A DNA stretch of 64,000 bases from contig CM053031.1 in the NCBI GenBank assembly GCA_028564925.1, positions 167,674,084-167,738,083 on the forward strand, in the 5' to 3' direction. The notes under the pieces were generated by a model. It was not told where the DNA came from. It made no database searches and saw nothing but the letters and a program-made list of their open reading frames with translations. Below are positions 43,491 through 52,570 of this stretch, piece by piece; within the stretch, counting starts at the first letter, position 1, and each line of letters starts with the position of its first letter. The position numbers and the translations under genes are program-made. The stretch comes from Lithobates sylvaticus (taxonomy: Eukaryota > Chordata > Amphibia > Anura > Ranidae).

Positions 43491-46086
43491 TTTTTTTTTT
43501 CCCATAAAGATTTTATTGTGTATTTCAAAATAATTACAGCACAGTGTAACAACATAACAATGTAACAAAATGGGTAACAGGTTCCATTAGAGGTTTTTCA
43601 AAGCGAGAATTCACAAATTTGGAACATAGGAATAATCCAGTATATAAACAAAGTCCATACATTCTTATTTACGTCATAAGAAAGAGAAATTAGCCAATGC
43701 TCTAGGGTGTAAGTATTTCTCAGGGCATCAGGACTCCTTTCAAAAAAGAGAAAAAGGAGAGAAAAAAATAAAATAAAATTTACCAGCTATTCCATCAGTG
43801 TTTCGGAACCACCTACTAGAGCATAGGAACATTAACTCGACTTTTACCCACTTGTCTTTTTCTGTAGTCAAGGGCGTGCATCCTGGTATCAGGTATCGCT
43901 ACTCTAACCAGGCACCACGTCCAGCGGTTACAAGGTTCGCATTGTAGCTAGTAAGAAGAAAAGAAATGAAGTAGGGGAAGTGGAGAGAGAGGGGTAAAGA
44001 GAGGTTGGGGGGGTGGGAAAGTATGTGGAGAGGGGGTGGAAACTCACCTGCTACCCTCTCCGTCTACCGTCCACCTGTTTTGTCCATTGGGCAGTCCGGA
44101 TCCCCGGACAGAACCAGCCACAATAGCTTTGTTTTGGGTATAATGGATTTTCAAGTTTATTGCAATAGATCCTGATAGGACTGAGAGTTCTTGTATGTGA
44201 GCCATGCTTCCCAAATGACTGAGAAGTTAGTAATTTTGTCTTGTGCAGCGAGGATTAGTTCCTCCATCGTAGCTATGCGGTCTACCCTAAGGGCCCACTC
44301 TTTTAACGAAGGCGGTTGTGTGGACCTCCAATGTACCGGTATACAGAGCCTAGCAGCGTTTATTAGGTGCATAGCAATTGACTTGCGGTATTTTTTTTGT
44401 GATATCTGGGATAAGTGTAATAAGTATTGTCCTGGAGTAAATTCCAACGGAAGAGATGAAATTGCTGTAGTCACTTCATGTATTTTATGCCAGTAAGGCT
44501 GGATCAGAGGGCAGGACCACCAGACATGAAGGAGGGTACCCACCTCTGTTTTACATCTCCAACATTGGTCAGGCACTGTCGGGAAAATCCTATGGAGTAC
44601 CTGTGGGGTCTTGTACCATCTTGTTTTGAGTTTATACCCATTTTCCTGTGTATGGACGTTAAGAGATCCTTTATGTATGTATAAGTGGATCCGATCCCAT
44701 TCGGCCTCACTTATTTCCCTGTCTAGAGCCGATTCCCAAAACGCATGGTCTGAACTTAGGGAGGAGTATGGGTCTCCGAACATGGAGGCGTATAAGGCCG
44801 ATATCACGTGACTTTGAGGTGATGAGCTTGAGCATAGAGATTCAAATACTGTGGGGGGACTCGTGAATTTGGGTATTTTAGTTGGCACGTCTAGGAAATG
44901 TTTGAGTTGTAGATAAGACCAAGAGGGGAAGGATTTGGTGTTGGACAATGCTGCTAGATCTTGTATCCTTAGAAACTTGCCTCTGCGAAAGAAGTGTTTA
45001 GCCTGTATCTGCGTGTAGGGCCATTCCTTTATCAGATAGGATTTTGGTAGACCCGGGGGGAAGTCTGGGTTGCCTCTAATGGGGGTGATCGGGCATTCTT
45101 TTGCTGACATTGCATGAGTCTTGCACGCCTTCTCACAGGCCTGAAGGGTTGCGTCTACTAAAGGGTGCGTGTGTATTTTGGGTGGTGTAGATTGCTTGGA
45201 GACCCAAGGCATCAAGCCCAGTTCGGAACCTGTCATTCGTTTTTCAAGATTCACCCAGCTTTTGCACCGGTCATGGACATTCCAGTCCACTACCCTGGTC
45301 ATGTGGACAGCCCAATGATAGCGCTGTATGTCTGGGAGACCAATTCCTCCCTTCGATTTTGGTAGCACTAGCTTTGTCCAACTGATACGAGGGGGTTTTG
45401 CACCCCATAAAAAGGATCTGCACATTCTCCTATATGTTGAGAAAAAGGTGGGGGGCAAGTGTATCGGGATGGTCTGCATTTTGTATAGCAAGCGAGGCAG
45501 GACCGTCATCTTAAGGACTGCAGCCCGTCCAAACCACGAGAGAGTTGGCACATTCCACCTCAGCAAGTCCTGTTGTATATGTTTTAGTTCTGCTAGGAAG
45601 TTCGTAGCGTACAGTGTTCGTAGGTCAGTGGGTAGTTTAATGCCTAAGTAAGTGATGGCCTCTGTCTCCCATTTAAACGGGAAGTTTGCCTGGCATTGAC
45701 TCACTAGGCTATTTGGTAGGGAAACGTTTAGGGCATACGATTTAGCGAGGTTGATTTTCAGATTTGAGATATGTTGGAAGGTGTCTAAGATTGGCATAAG
45801 GTTAGGCAGGGATGTCAGTGGTGAGGATAGGAAGAGCAAGATGTCGTCCGCAAAAGCCGCAATCTTGTATTCCTTTTGGTGGACCGTAATGCCTTTTATG
45901 TTTGGATTCTCCCTAATGCACCGAAGCAAGGGTTCTAAGGTCAAAATGTAGAGTATGGGTGAGAGAGGACACCCCTGCCTAGTGCCATTATAGATAGGGA
46001 AGGCGTTCGATAGGGACTGGGATGATGGTCTGCCTCTAAAATGCCCCCGTGGGGGTCTGGGTGGGTAAGGATTAGGACCTTGACTG
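43491..46086 (-). mobile_element. L1-C: 5'-truncated Tx1/L1-type LINE, antisense
   Basis: A T run at 43491-43500 followed by CCATAAAGATTTTATTG is the A tail and 3' end read in reverse. The element covers the 3' UTR, C-terminal region and part of the reverse transcriptase, and stops upstream of the GTRQGCPLSP motif near 46020-46086, where a Harbinger MITE now sits. The target duplication was not resolved. The long intact frame makes this the youngest-looking L1 in the window. Confidence 0.8.
44157..45944 (-). CDS. L1-C ORF2 C-terminal half, open for 595 codons
   Basis: An uninterrupted - strand frame of 595 codons begins at an internal Met; the coding sequence continues upstream to about 46020 with NGTRQGCPLSPILYI, so the true ORF2 start is lost. 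It contains the catalytic IAAFADDILLFLSSPLTSL near 45850, the thumb/connection region (LSWFGRAAVLKMTVLPRLLY near 45500), SFLWGAKPPRISWTKLVLPK and a C-terminal Cys block CWRCKTEVGTLLHVWWSCP near 44550. The endonuclease and first reverse transcriptase motifs are missing because of 5' truncation, so it is not an active gene. It stops just before 44157, about 660 bp from the A tail. Confidence 0.8.
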   Translation of the reverse strand: MTLEPLLRCIRENPNIKGITVHQKEYKIAAFADDILLFLSSPLTSLPNLMPILDTFQHISNLKINLAKSYALNVSLPNSLVSQCQANFPFKWETEAITYLGIKLPTDLRTLYATNFLAELKHIQQDLLRWNVPTLSWFGRAAVLKMTVLPRLLYKMQTIPIHLPPTFFSTYRRMCRSFLWGAKPPRISWTKLVLPKSKGGIGLPDIQRYHWAVHMTRVVDWNVHDRCKSWVNLEKRMTGSELGLMPWVSKQSTPPKIHTHPLVDATLQACEKACKTHAMSAKECPITPIRGNPDFPPGLPKSYLIKEWPYTQIQAKHFFRRGKFLRIQDLAALSNTKSFPSWSYLQLKHFLDVPTKIPKFTSPPTVFESLCSSSSPQSHVISALYASMFGDPYSSLSSDHAFWESALDREISEAEWDRIHLYIHKGSLNVHTQENGYKLKTRWYKTPQVLHRIFPTVPDQCWRCKTEVGTLLHVWWSCPLIQPYWHKIHEVTTAISSLPLEFTPGQYLLHLSQISQKKYRKSIAMHLINAARLCIPVHWRSTQPPSLKEWALRVDRIATMEELILAAQDKITNFSVIWEAWLTYKNSQSYQDLLQ

Positions 46087-46089
46087 TAA

Positions 46090-46385
46090 GGCTAGGTTCA
46101 CACTGCTGCAAATTCTATTGCGAATATGAGCCATTGCGATCGCTCAAATTCGCAAGTCATTTTAATAACATAGTTTTCCGTGAGTGCCGTTCACATCAAT
46201 GCGTTGCGAATCTAAGCTGCGTAAAAAAAAAAAAAGGGTCCTGTCAGAGTTTTAGCCGTGTGCGATGCGAATTTAGCTCCATACACTAAAATCAAAAGAA
46301 CACATAAAGAATTCGCAATGAAAATTTGCAACGCAATCGGATCAAAATCTCGCTAAATTCGCACCGCAGCAGTGTGAACCTAGCC
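46090..46385. mobile_element. PIF/Harbinger-type MITE, family H2
   Basis: The 296-bp element starts GGCTAGGTTCACACTGCTGC and ends GCAGCAGTGTGAACCTAGCC, perfect 20-bp inverted repeats. It is flanked by TAA at 46087-46089 and 46386-46388, the 3-bp Harbinger-type duplication. The interior is built of ATTCGCAA-type motifs. No coding. Confidence 0.9.
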
Positions 46386-46388
46386 TAA

Positions 46389-46580
46389 TGCTGATCATTT
46401 TGATAATTTTATCCAATGGTGTAAACCTATTTTGAGTAGGTATTGAATAAGGGGCAGGATAAGGATAAGAGTTGAGATTGGTATTTTGAGTGGGGTAAGT
46501 ATACCCATTCTGAGGTGGATATTGCTTGGTATTAGTATATATAACTGATTGCTTTTTGTTTGGAGTCTGTTGAATTACTC
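46389..46580. other. No gene seen
   Basis: Short AT-rich sequence between two Harbinger MITEs with two imperfect GTATTTTGAGTxGGT phrases. It may be residual L1-C or intron. Confidence 0.35.
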
Positions 46581-46583
46581 TTA

Positions 46584-47208
46584 GGCCTCATACACACGAG
46601 ATGCTGTTAAACGTGCGTTCAATGTTATCCTATGTGTTCATGTACACAGTCTAGTTTTTTGGCATTTTTAGGCAGTTGCGTTTTAACCTAGTTTTTCCAG
46701 AAGCAAAAAAATGGGTTCAGACGCAAGCGTTTTCCACGTTTCATACGCTAAACGCGGTTTTTAAAGGTGCCCTATTTTTTTTACATTAAAAATCTCAAAT
46801 TATGGCAAATGATGAAAAACCATTAAAATATTTTAAACAATTGTAAATGCTTGCAATGATTCATAGACCATTTATATACCCTAATGAGCCCTTGATCCAA
46901 TCCAATACACCACTAGCATTGCTGTTATTCGAAGTATAATTGGAATTTGAACAAGCAACTTGTGGCAGGTGACGTGGCAAGTGGACAATCCACAAATTGT
47001 TGACAGGTGGAAAATCCACAACTTGTGGCAGGTGACGTGGCAAGTGACGTTGCAAGTGGACAATCCGCAACTTGTGGCAAATGGACAATCCCCAACGTGT
47101 GGCAGGTGACATGGCAAGTGACATGCTAAATAAAAGTACACTGCTGCTCACACAGCTGCTGCTACTCGCTCTGGTCTCCCAAAATGGCTGAAATAGTTAA
47201 ATAATACT

Positions 47209-47241
<33 letters not shown>

Positions 47242-47387
47242 AGCTTGGGGATGGTCTTATGAGGTTATCTTATAAACGCTTCTAGACGAAAAATCACGGC
47301 AAAACGGGCGTTTTCTAAACGCCAGTTTCAGCTTTTAAAAATGTGCGTTCAGCAGAGTTTGCACCGGCGTCTCGTGTGCATGGGGCC
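46584..47387. mobile_element. PIF/Harbinger-type MITE, family H1 (copy 2, opposite orientation)
   Basis: The 804-bp element begins GGCCTCATACACACGAGA and ends CGTCTCGTGTGCATGGGGCC, flanked by TTA at 46581-46583 and 47388-47390. It is the reverse of the copy at 34985-35825; for example CAGCAGAGTTTGCA here faces TGCAAACTCTGCTG there. It carries a minisatellite (46955-47120) and a T tract (47210-47240) that copy 1 lacks. Confidence 0.85.
46955..47120. repeat. Minisatellite inside the H1 MITE
   Basis: Irregular units built from ACTTGTGGCAGGTGACGTGG, CAAGTGGACAATCC and variants, about four to five copies with internal deletions. The 96- and 86-codon open frames on the - strand follow the repeat and are not genes. 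Confidence 0.7.
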
Positions 47388-47390
47388 TTA

Positions 47391-47831
47391 AACCCCTTAG
47401 CCAATTGTGCCACTACTTTGTGGACCTCCACTTCACTCTCCACTGTTGATTCTTTAGAACTAGCTGAATTAGGGGGGGAGAGGAAAGGTTTCCAATATAT
47501 TTTTTCCATCCAATTGCCGTAAGCAATATCTTGTTAAGGCTATATTTGACCTTCTTTTAATTAACAAGGTCAACACCATTTGGTAAGCAGACATCCACTT
47601 ACAGAGCACTTTGGGTGTACAACGTAGTCGGTGAAGGTGGTTCATCTCTACAGTGGAAGAAACATTTTGTTTTTCACATTGGACATTCTGTTGTGTTTTT
47701 TTATTTTTCAGCATATTTTGTGAAAATATGGTTGATTATTATTTTGTTTAAAATCTAGGTGTATACAGATTTTTTTCACAAGTGGCACTTTTACATTTAT
47801 TTATGGTTGTTTTTTATATTATATATATATA

Positions 47832-47922
<91 letters not shown>

Positions 47923-48057
47923 ATGTTTGTTCACTATTCAAGTAGTAACTACTGATTTAGCATCCTTTTTTCATTTATAGCGCAAAAAATAAAGTGATCA
48001 AATAACACAAAGAGCTCTATTTGAATGAGAAAAAAAAGGACATTTTCATTTGGGTAC
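47391..48057. other. Intron-like sequence with TA microsatellite
   Basis: Contains a TA run at about 47815-47920. No gene recognised. Confidence 0.6.
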
Positions 48058-48977
48058 AGTATTGCATGACTAAAAGTAAAAGGGTCCCTTGCGCTACTGT
48101 GAGTAACTAGTGAAAGTGACTAGTGACAGATATAAAGTGATAAAAAATAAACAATATTGCAGCAAAACCTAAAAGTGTATCACAACACACCAATATGTGT
48201 AAATATGCAAAATTATAAATAAAGTGATCTTGCGCAAAATAAAAAATCACTAAGACACTATGAATAAAAATCTATAAACATAGTCTATCTCCTCGTGGTA
48301 TAATATATGCATGTGCAAAATTGCAGAAAAATACAAATTAAGAAAAGTAATAGCGGAATGTTCAACATAACTCTGAAACACATGAAATGCGCAAAAAATA
48401 TATATGTGAAACAAAATGGTCCTCTAAATATATAAACGTGATTCAAATAGTCCTCTGGATAAATCTTCTTTTGAGTTTTCAAAGTGATGGATCCAATATA
48501 TATGATGTTATACAGGCTTAGATACATAGCATATTCATAGGTAATCCACAAATTGCCTCTTGATGTTAAAGTCTCCCAGAACACTCACCTCAATTAAGGA
48601 GTTAAATCGCATTCAAAGAACCGTTACAGGGGCTCCACTAGACGCACACCGGAAGTGACGTAAGAAGGCGATGAACAATGCCAATTTTATTCTCCGTTTT
48701 ACTATTGCACGTTTTTAATGTAAGAGTCCACCTGGGTGTTTAATAAAAATAGGATACTTTGAGTTTTAACCTACTACACTATCGGAGGCTCCTTGTTTTG
48801 TTTACTCTCTCCCATACTGAGGCACTTTATTATTGAAATAAATTGAGACAGTACAGTGGATTATCAGTCCCATTGGAGAAATACCTGAGTCCATCAGCCA
48901 CTTATAGAAGGCTAAAGAGGGGCCAATAGACGATAGTGGAGACCCTGTAACGGTTCTTTGAATGTGACTTACCTCCT

Positions 48978-49400
48978 TAAAGTGGCGTTTTCTCCCTCCC
49001 AAAAAAAAGATGATTTAAAATTACTAAAAAAATAATAAAAAAAAAATTGGAAATGTTTTATTTTTAACTCGCCTCTAAATGCCTTGGCGCAGGATCAGCT
49101 CTGCCCCCTCCCTCCTGTCAGTCATCTGGGACACGTGACAGGTCCCAGATGACTGCGCGGACAATCGCAGCGCAGCTCGCGCATGCGCAGTGGGTGCTTA
49201 GCTTTGAAGCCACAGCTGGGTGCCCATAGTTGTAATGCCGGCACCGTCGAGCGGAATCGGGGGACGAGCGGAGCTTCGACCCATCCCCCCCGCATCGCTC
49301 GACCCTGGAACAGGTAAGTGTCCACTTATTAAAAGTCAGCAGCTGCAGTATTTGTTGCTGATTAAAAAAAAAAAAAAAAAAAAAAAACATTTCGTATGGA
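48978..49400. mobile_element. TTAA-type repeat inside FB-3
   Basis: Starts AGTGGCGTTTTCTCCC directly after TTAA. It has a GC-rich middle with the inverted pair CAGTCATCTGGGACACGTG/CACGTGACAGGTCCCAG around 49118-49150, then CAGCAGCTGCAGTATTTG and an A run (49364-49387). The right border is unclear. Confidence 0.4.
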
Positions 49401-49681
49401 TACTCCTTGTGATGGATCCGATCCCACACTCCGATTGAGTGCTTCCGTCCAGTATATCCCGCTTCCTCCAATCTGAGAGATATATTATAGCTGCATCGAA
49501 TACAAGTCTAGCCAAAAATAGCTTGTAGAATCTTGAATGATTTATTGGACAGAATACAGCCTTTTTATACACTTTTTCACAAGGTTAGATAATGAGGTAG
49601 TGCTGCTTGTGGATACTCCCCCCCCCCCCCCCCTCCCCTATAGCAACAACTTAAAATACAATTACATGATTAACATGTTAA
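49401..49681. other. No gene seen
   Basis: Part of the material inserted in FB-3. Includes a C run at 49618-49632. Nothing recognised. Confidence 0.4.
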
Positions 49682-50112
49682 TTAAAGCGGTAGTAAACCC
49701 GCTGAAAAAAAAAATTCTTTTAGTACACCTGTAAGGCAAAAAGGCATAATGAGCTAGTATGCACCGCATACTAGCTCATTATGAAATACTTACCTTAGAA
49801 CGAGGCATCGGTACCTCACCTGGTCCACGCCGAGGTCGCTGACATGTTGCCTCGGCGTGTCTTCCGGGTATCACGACTCCAGCGCTGTGAGTGGCTGGAG
49901 CCGCGATGTCGTCACTCCCGCGCATGGGGAACTTCTTCCCGGCAGGGTTCGGCTTCTGCCAGCCTTTCAGCCGAGAATCAGCGGCGCATTGCACGGGGAA
50001 TATCTCCTAAAACCGTACAGGTTTAGGAGATATTTTTTTTACCTACAGGTAAGCCTCATTATAGGCTTGCCTGTAGGTAAAAGTCATTTTTTTCCCTTTA
50101 CAACCACTTTAA
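49682..50112. mobile_element. TTAA MITE with three internal hairpins
   Basis: Termini TTAAAGCGGTAGTAAA and (inverted) TTAAAGTGGTTGTAAA form the ends, TTAA included. Internal palindromes: ATAATGAGCTAGTATGC/GCATACTAGCTCATTAT (about 49745-49781), CTCCTAAAACCG/CAGGTTTAGGAG (about 50005-50031) and ACCTACAGGTAAGCC/GGCTTGCCTGTAGGT (about 50041-50079). No coding capacity. Confidence 0.8.
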
Positions 50113-50279
50113 CACAGCACTTAAGGCAGCCTAGGTGACCAGACAGTCCGTCTCCGCAGGTCAATGTAATCTGCTCTTTCAAGGATTGTGTATTGTTCAG
50201 AATTGACAACCTAAGAATAGTCTTTACATATATCCTAGGAGATACTGTGGATAAATATTACTTACATTTTAAGTAATCC

Positions 50280-51790
50280 AAGATATATTATTTCACTCAC
50301 CCTGTACCATGATGGCACAATACGACCTGACCCTGACATAAGAGGTGTATGGGGATCTGAAATATGGGTTTCCCAACCTTTTCAAGGGATTCTGGGTTTT
50401 ATGTGCCCTCCCGTCACATCTCTCCCCTTTCGGCAGAAGACTAACACAGGAGGAGACCCCAGATGGGTTGACTCCGAAGTTAGTCCATAGTTCCAGTCCT
50501 CTGATGCCTGTACCCACACAGTACCCCAAACAAATTGTTCCAAACAGAGCACTACTCATCCAGTCAACCTCTGCCTCTCTCATAGAACATACTCCCTGCT
50601 GGGGGGAAGTGTGGACCGGTCCTTCCCCCCCCCCCTGGAGTCCCTTTAGCCGCAGGAGAGAAGACAGGGTGGTTGGGCTCAGTATGTCATGCTGTTGGGC
50701 ATCTGGGCCTACTTCCCAGAATCCCTGGGGTATACAGGTGGAGACTGAAGTCCCATCCACCTTTACAGGAAATCTGTCCTCTGTTAGTTGTGGGCAGAGG
50801 CCAGCAGCGCTCTGTTCCATTGCCAGCAGTTCAGCTGGGCGTAGGAGCTTCCCTACATCATCTGCTCCAGCTAACTGTTGGGGAGAGAGGCTGACTGCCC
50901 CAGCTCCCTGGAACTCCGCAGTTGTTGCCGGTGCTGGGCAGAGGTTGGTAGCACTCTGCCCGGTTGCCAGCACTACTGCAGGTGTTCGGTTAGTGGAGAC
51001 CACTGGCCCATCCACTGACACCAGATCAAGTTGCAGTTGTGAGGTGACGACTGCATTCTCTCCTTGGATTCTGATCTGCGGCTCATGATGGACTGCCACC
51101 TCCTCACCCTGGGCCTCCAGAATTTCTTCAGGTGTGGGGCAGAGGTCTTGGACTCTGTCCGGTTGCCAGCACTTCTACTGGGGGTTTGCTAGGTGGTTCC
51201 TCCTCTACAGAAACATCTATTAAATTCCCAGTCTCTGGAATTGCTAAATGTGTGGGGCAGAGGTCTTGGACCCTCTGTTCAGTTACCAGATCTTCAGCTG
51301 GAGAAGTTTGTTGTAACTCCGTAGATGCTGCTGGCAGATTATCACATGTCCCTGTCAGTGTTGTGGGAGAAAGGCCGACTACCTTTTCTCTCAAGAAGGG
51401 CGAAGCCACTGTTGGTGCTGGGCAGAAGTTAGCAGAACTCTGCCCTGTTGTCAGCCGTTGGAGTTTCCGGAGTTTCCACTGCCGATTCTCTGGCATGCTG
51501 CGGAACGTGTTCCAGCAGTTTCCTGTATGCCCTTTCCAGATGCTGTTCCTTCCTTAACAAATGGTCCAGATCAGGTTTAAGCTCTGAGACCCCTGCAAGA
51601 ACGAGCATAGCCTCTATATTCTCGCAGGTCCTCAGGGTAGGATCCCCTTCATCACCAAACACAAAACTATCTGTAAGGCTCTCCCACAGCAATCCAGGGC
51701 CTCTAAAGTCATATCCCTCCGGAGAGCATTCTGTTGTCTCCCCTAAATATCCCTGTTCTGCGTGCCATTGGTGCCCTCCCATCACACTCC
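50280..51790 (-). mobile_element. Probable LTR-retroelement fossil, gag-like fragment
   Basis: The - strand has three adjoining open stretches (50293-51099, 51128-51496, 51429-51785) with a recurring LATGQSAxNLCPAP-type phrase and an acidic helical region near 51600. I remember similar gag-like sequence in frog LTR elements, but this was not searched. It is broken and partial, with no LTR seen. The class is tentative. Confidence 0.35.
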
Positions 51791-52246
51791 TCTTTAATTA
51801 AGGTGAGCGTTCTGGGAGACTTTAACATCAAGAGGCAATTTGTGGATTACCTATGCATATGCTATGTATCTAAGCCTGTATTGTTCATTTCATGTGTTTT
51901 AGAGTTATGTTGAACATTCCTCTATTACTTTTCTTTGTATTTTTCTGTAATTTTGCACATGCATACTTGCTATTATACTTCACAAGGAGATATAGATAGA
52001 CTATTTTTATTGATTTTTGTCCATAGTGTCTTTCAGTGATTTTTTATTTTTATTTTGTGCAAGATCACTTTATAGTATTGCATGACTGAGATCATCAGAA
52101 CCTGCAAGTGAAATCTGCAAAGTAAACTGTACATCCTGTTTCTGCAATGTGTTGTGTGCATCTGAAACAATTTCTTGTAAATGTTTAATGTTTTTGTACT
52201 TCCCATAACATAACATGTAAAATTTTGTTTTATTTTCCTTCACTAG

Positions 52247-52381
52247 GTTGGTGGCTTAATTCAAGGAAGAATAGAAACTGTTTTTAAGGAATCTTTTGAC
52301 CAAAGAATACAAGATTTATCCCAACAAATCAACCTAATTCAGTGCAAAGAAGATAATATTGATATACTTACCCGGCACCTT
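52247..52381 (+). CDS. Host coding exon, ATF7IP/ATF7IP2-like (SETDB1-binding coiled coil)
   Basis: A 135-bp exon with a strong acceptor (TTATTTTCCTTCACTAG ending at 52246) and the donor GTGAGT at 52382; phase 0 at both ends, 45 codons. It reads VGGLIQGRIETVFKESFDQR, then IQDLSQQINLIQC and KEDNIDILTRHL, a heptad-patterned helix. It aligns without gaps to the human ATF7IP segment I remember, from FDKTLAELKTRVEKIEC to VLTEL: the FD, the leucine/isoleucine heptads, the I-x-C and the LT are shared. That region of ATF7IP binds SETDB1. Divergence suggests the ATF7IP2 paralogue. It lies 160 bp right of FB-3 and 190 bp left of DIRS-C in non-repeat sequence. No other exon of the gene is visible, so the rest lies outside the window. 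Confidence 0.6.
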
Positions 52382-52570
52382 GTGAGTTCAGTTTTTTTTT
52401 TTTTTTACATTTTCTAAAGCTAGGCATAGACTATTCCCATCAAAGAATGCCATGCTGGGACATCTCTGCCTGTCATTTTAGGGCTGGGACCATCCAGGTT
52501 TTAGGCGTGTTACTTGTCTCATTGACAGGAGCAGAGCACATCCAGTGAATGTTTTGTGAAAGGAAAGTCA
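52382..52570 (+). other. Intron following the second host exon
   Basis: T tract directly after the donor, then unique-looking sequence up to the DIRS-C terminal repeat. Confidence 0.5.

Larger units (their letters stand above)
48072..52073 (+). mobile_element. Foldback element FB-3 with 14-bp target duplication, split by later insertions
   Basis: A perfect 14-bp duplication AGTATTGCATGACT brackets it (48058-48071, 52074-52087). Left-arm sequence about 48220-48625 (for example CCTCTTGATGTTAAAGTC, ATTCAAAGAACCGTTACAGG) is matched in inverse at 48943-48975 and again at 51790-52073. The right arm is thus interrupted by about 2.8 kb inserted at a TTAA (48974-48977; resuming near 51795). The left side has about 150 extra bp starting AAAAGTAAAAGGGTCCCTTG that the right lacks. 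The interior (48640-48665) contains ACACCGGAAGTGACGTAA. No coding of its own. Confidence 0.7.

Noticed and set aside
50345-51088. 247-codon + strand frame
   Set aside because: Overlaps the opposite-strand gag-like frame, which has a recurrent motif; the + frame is its shadow.
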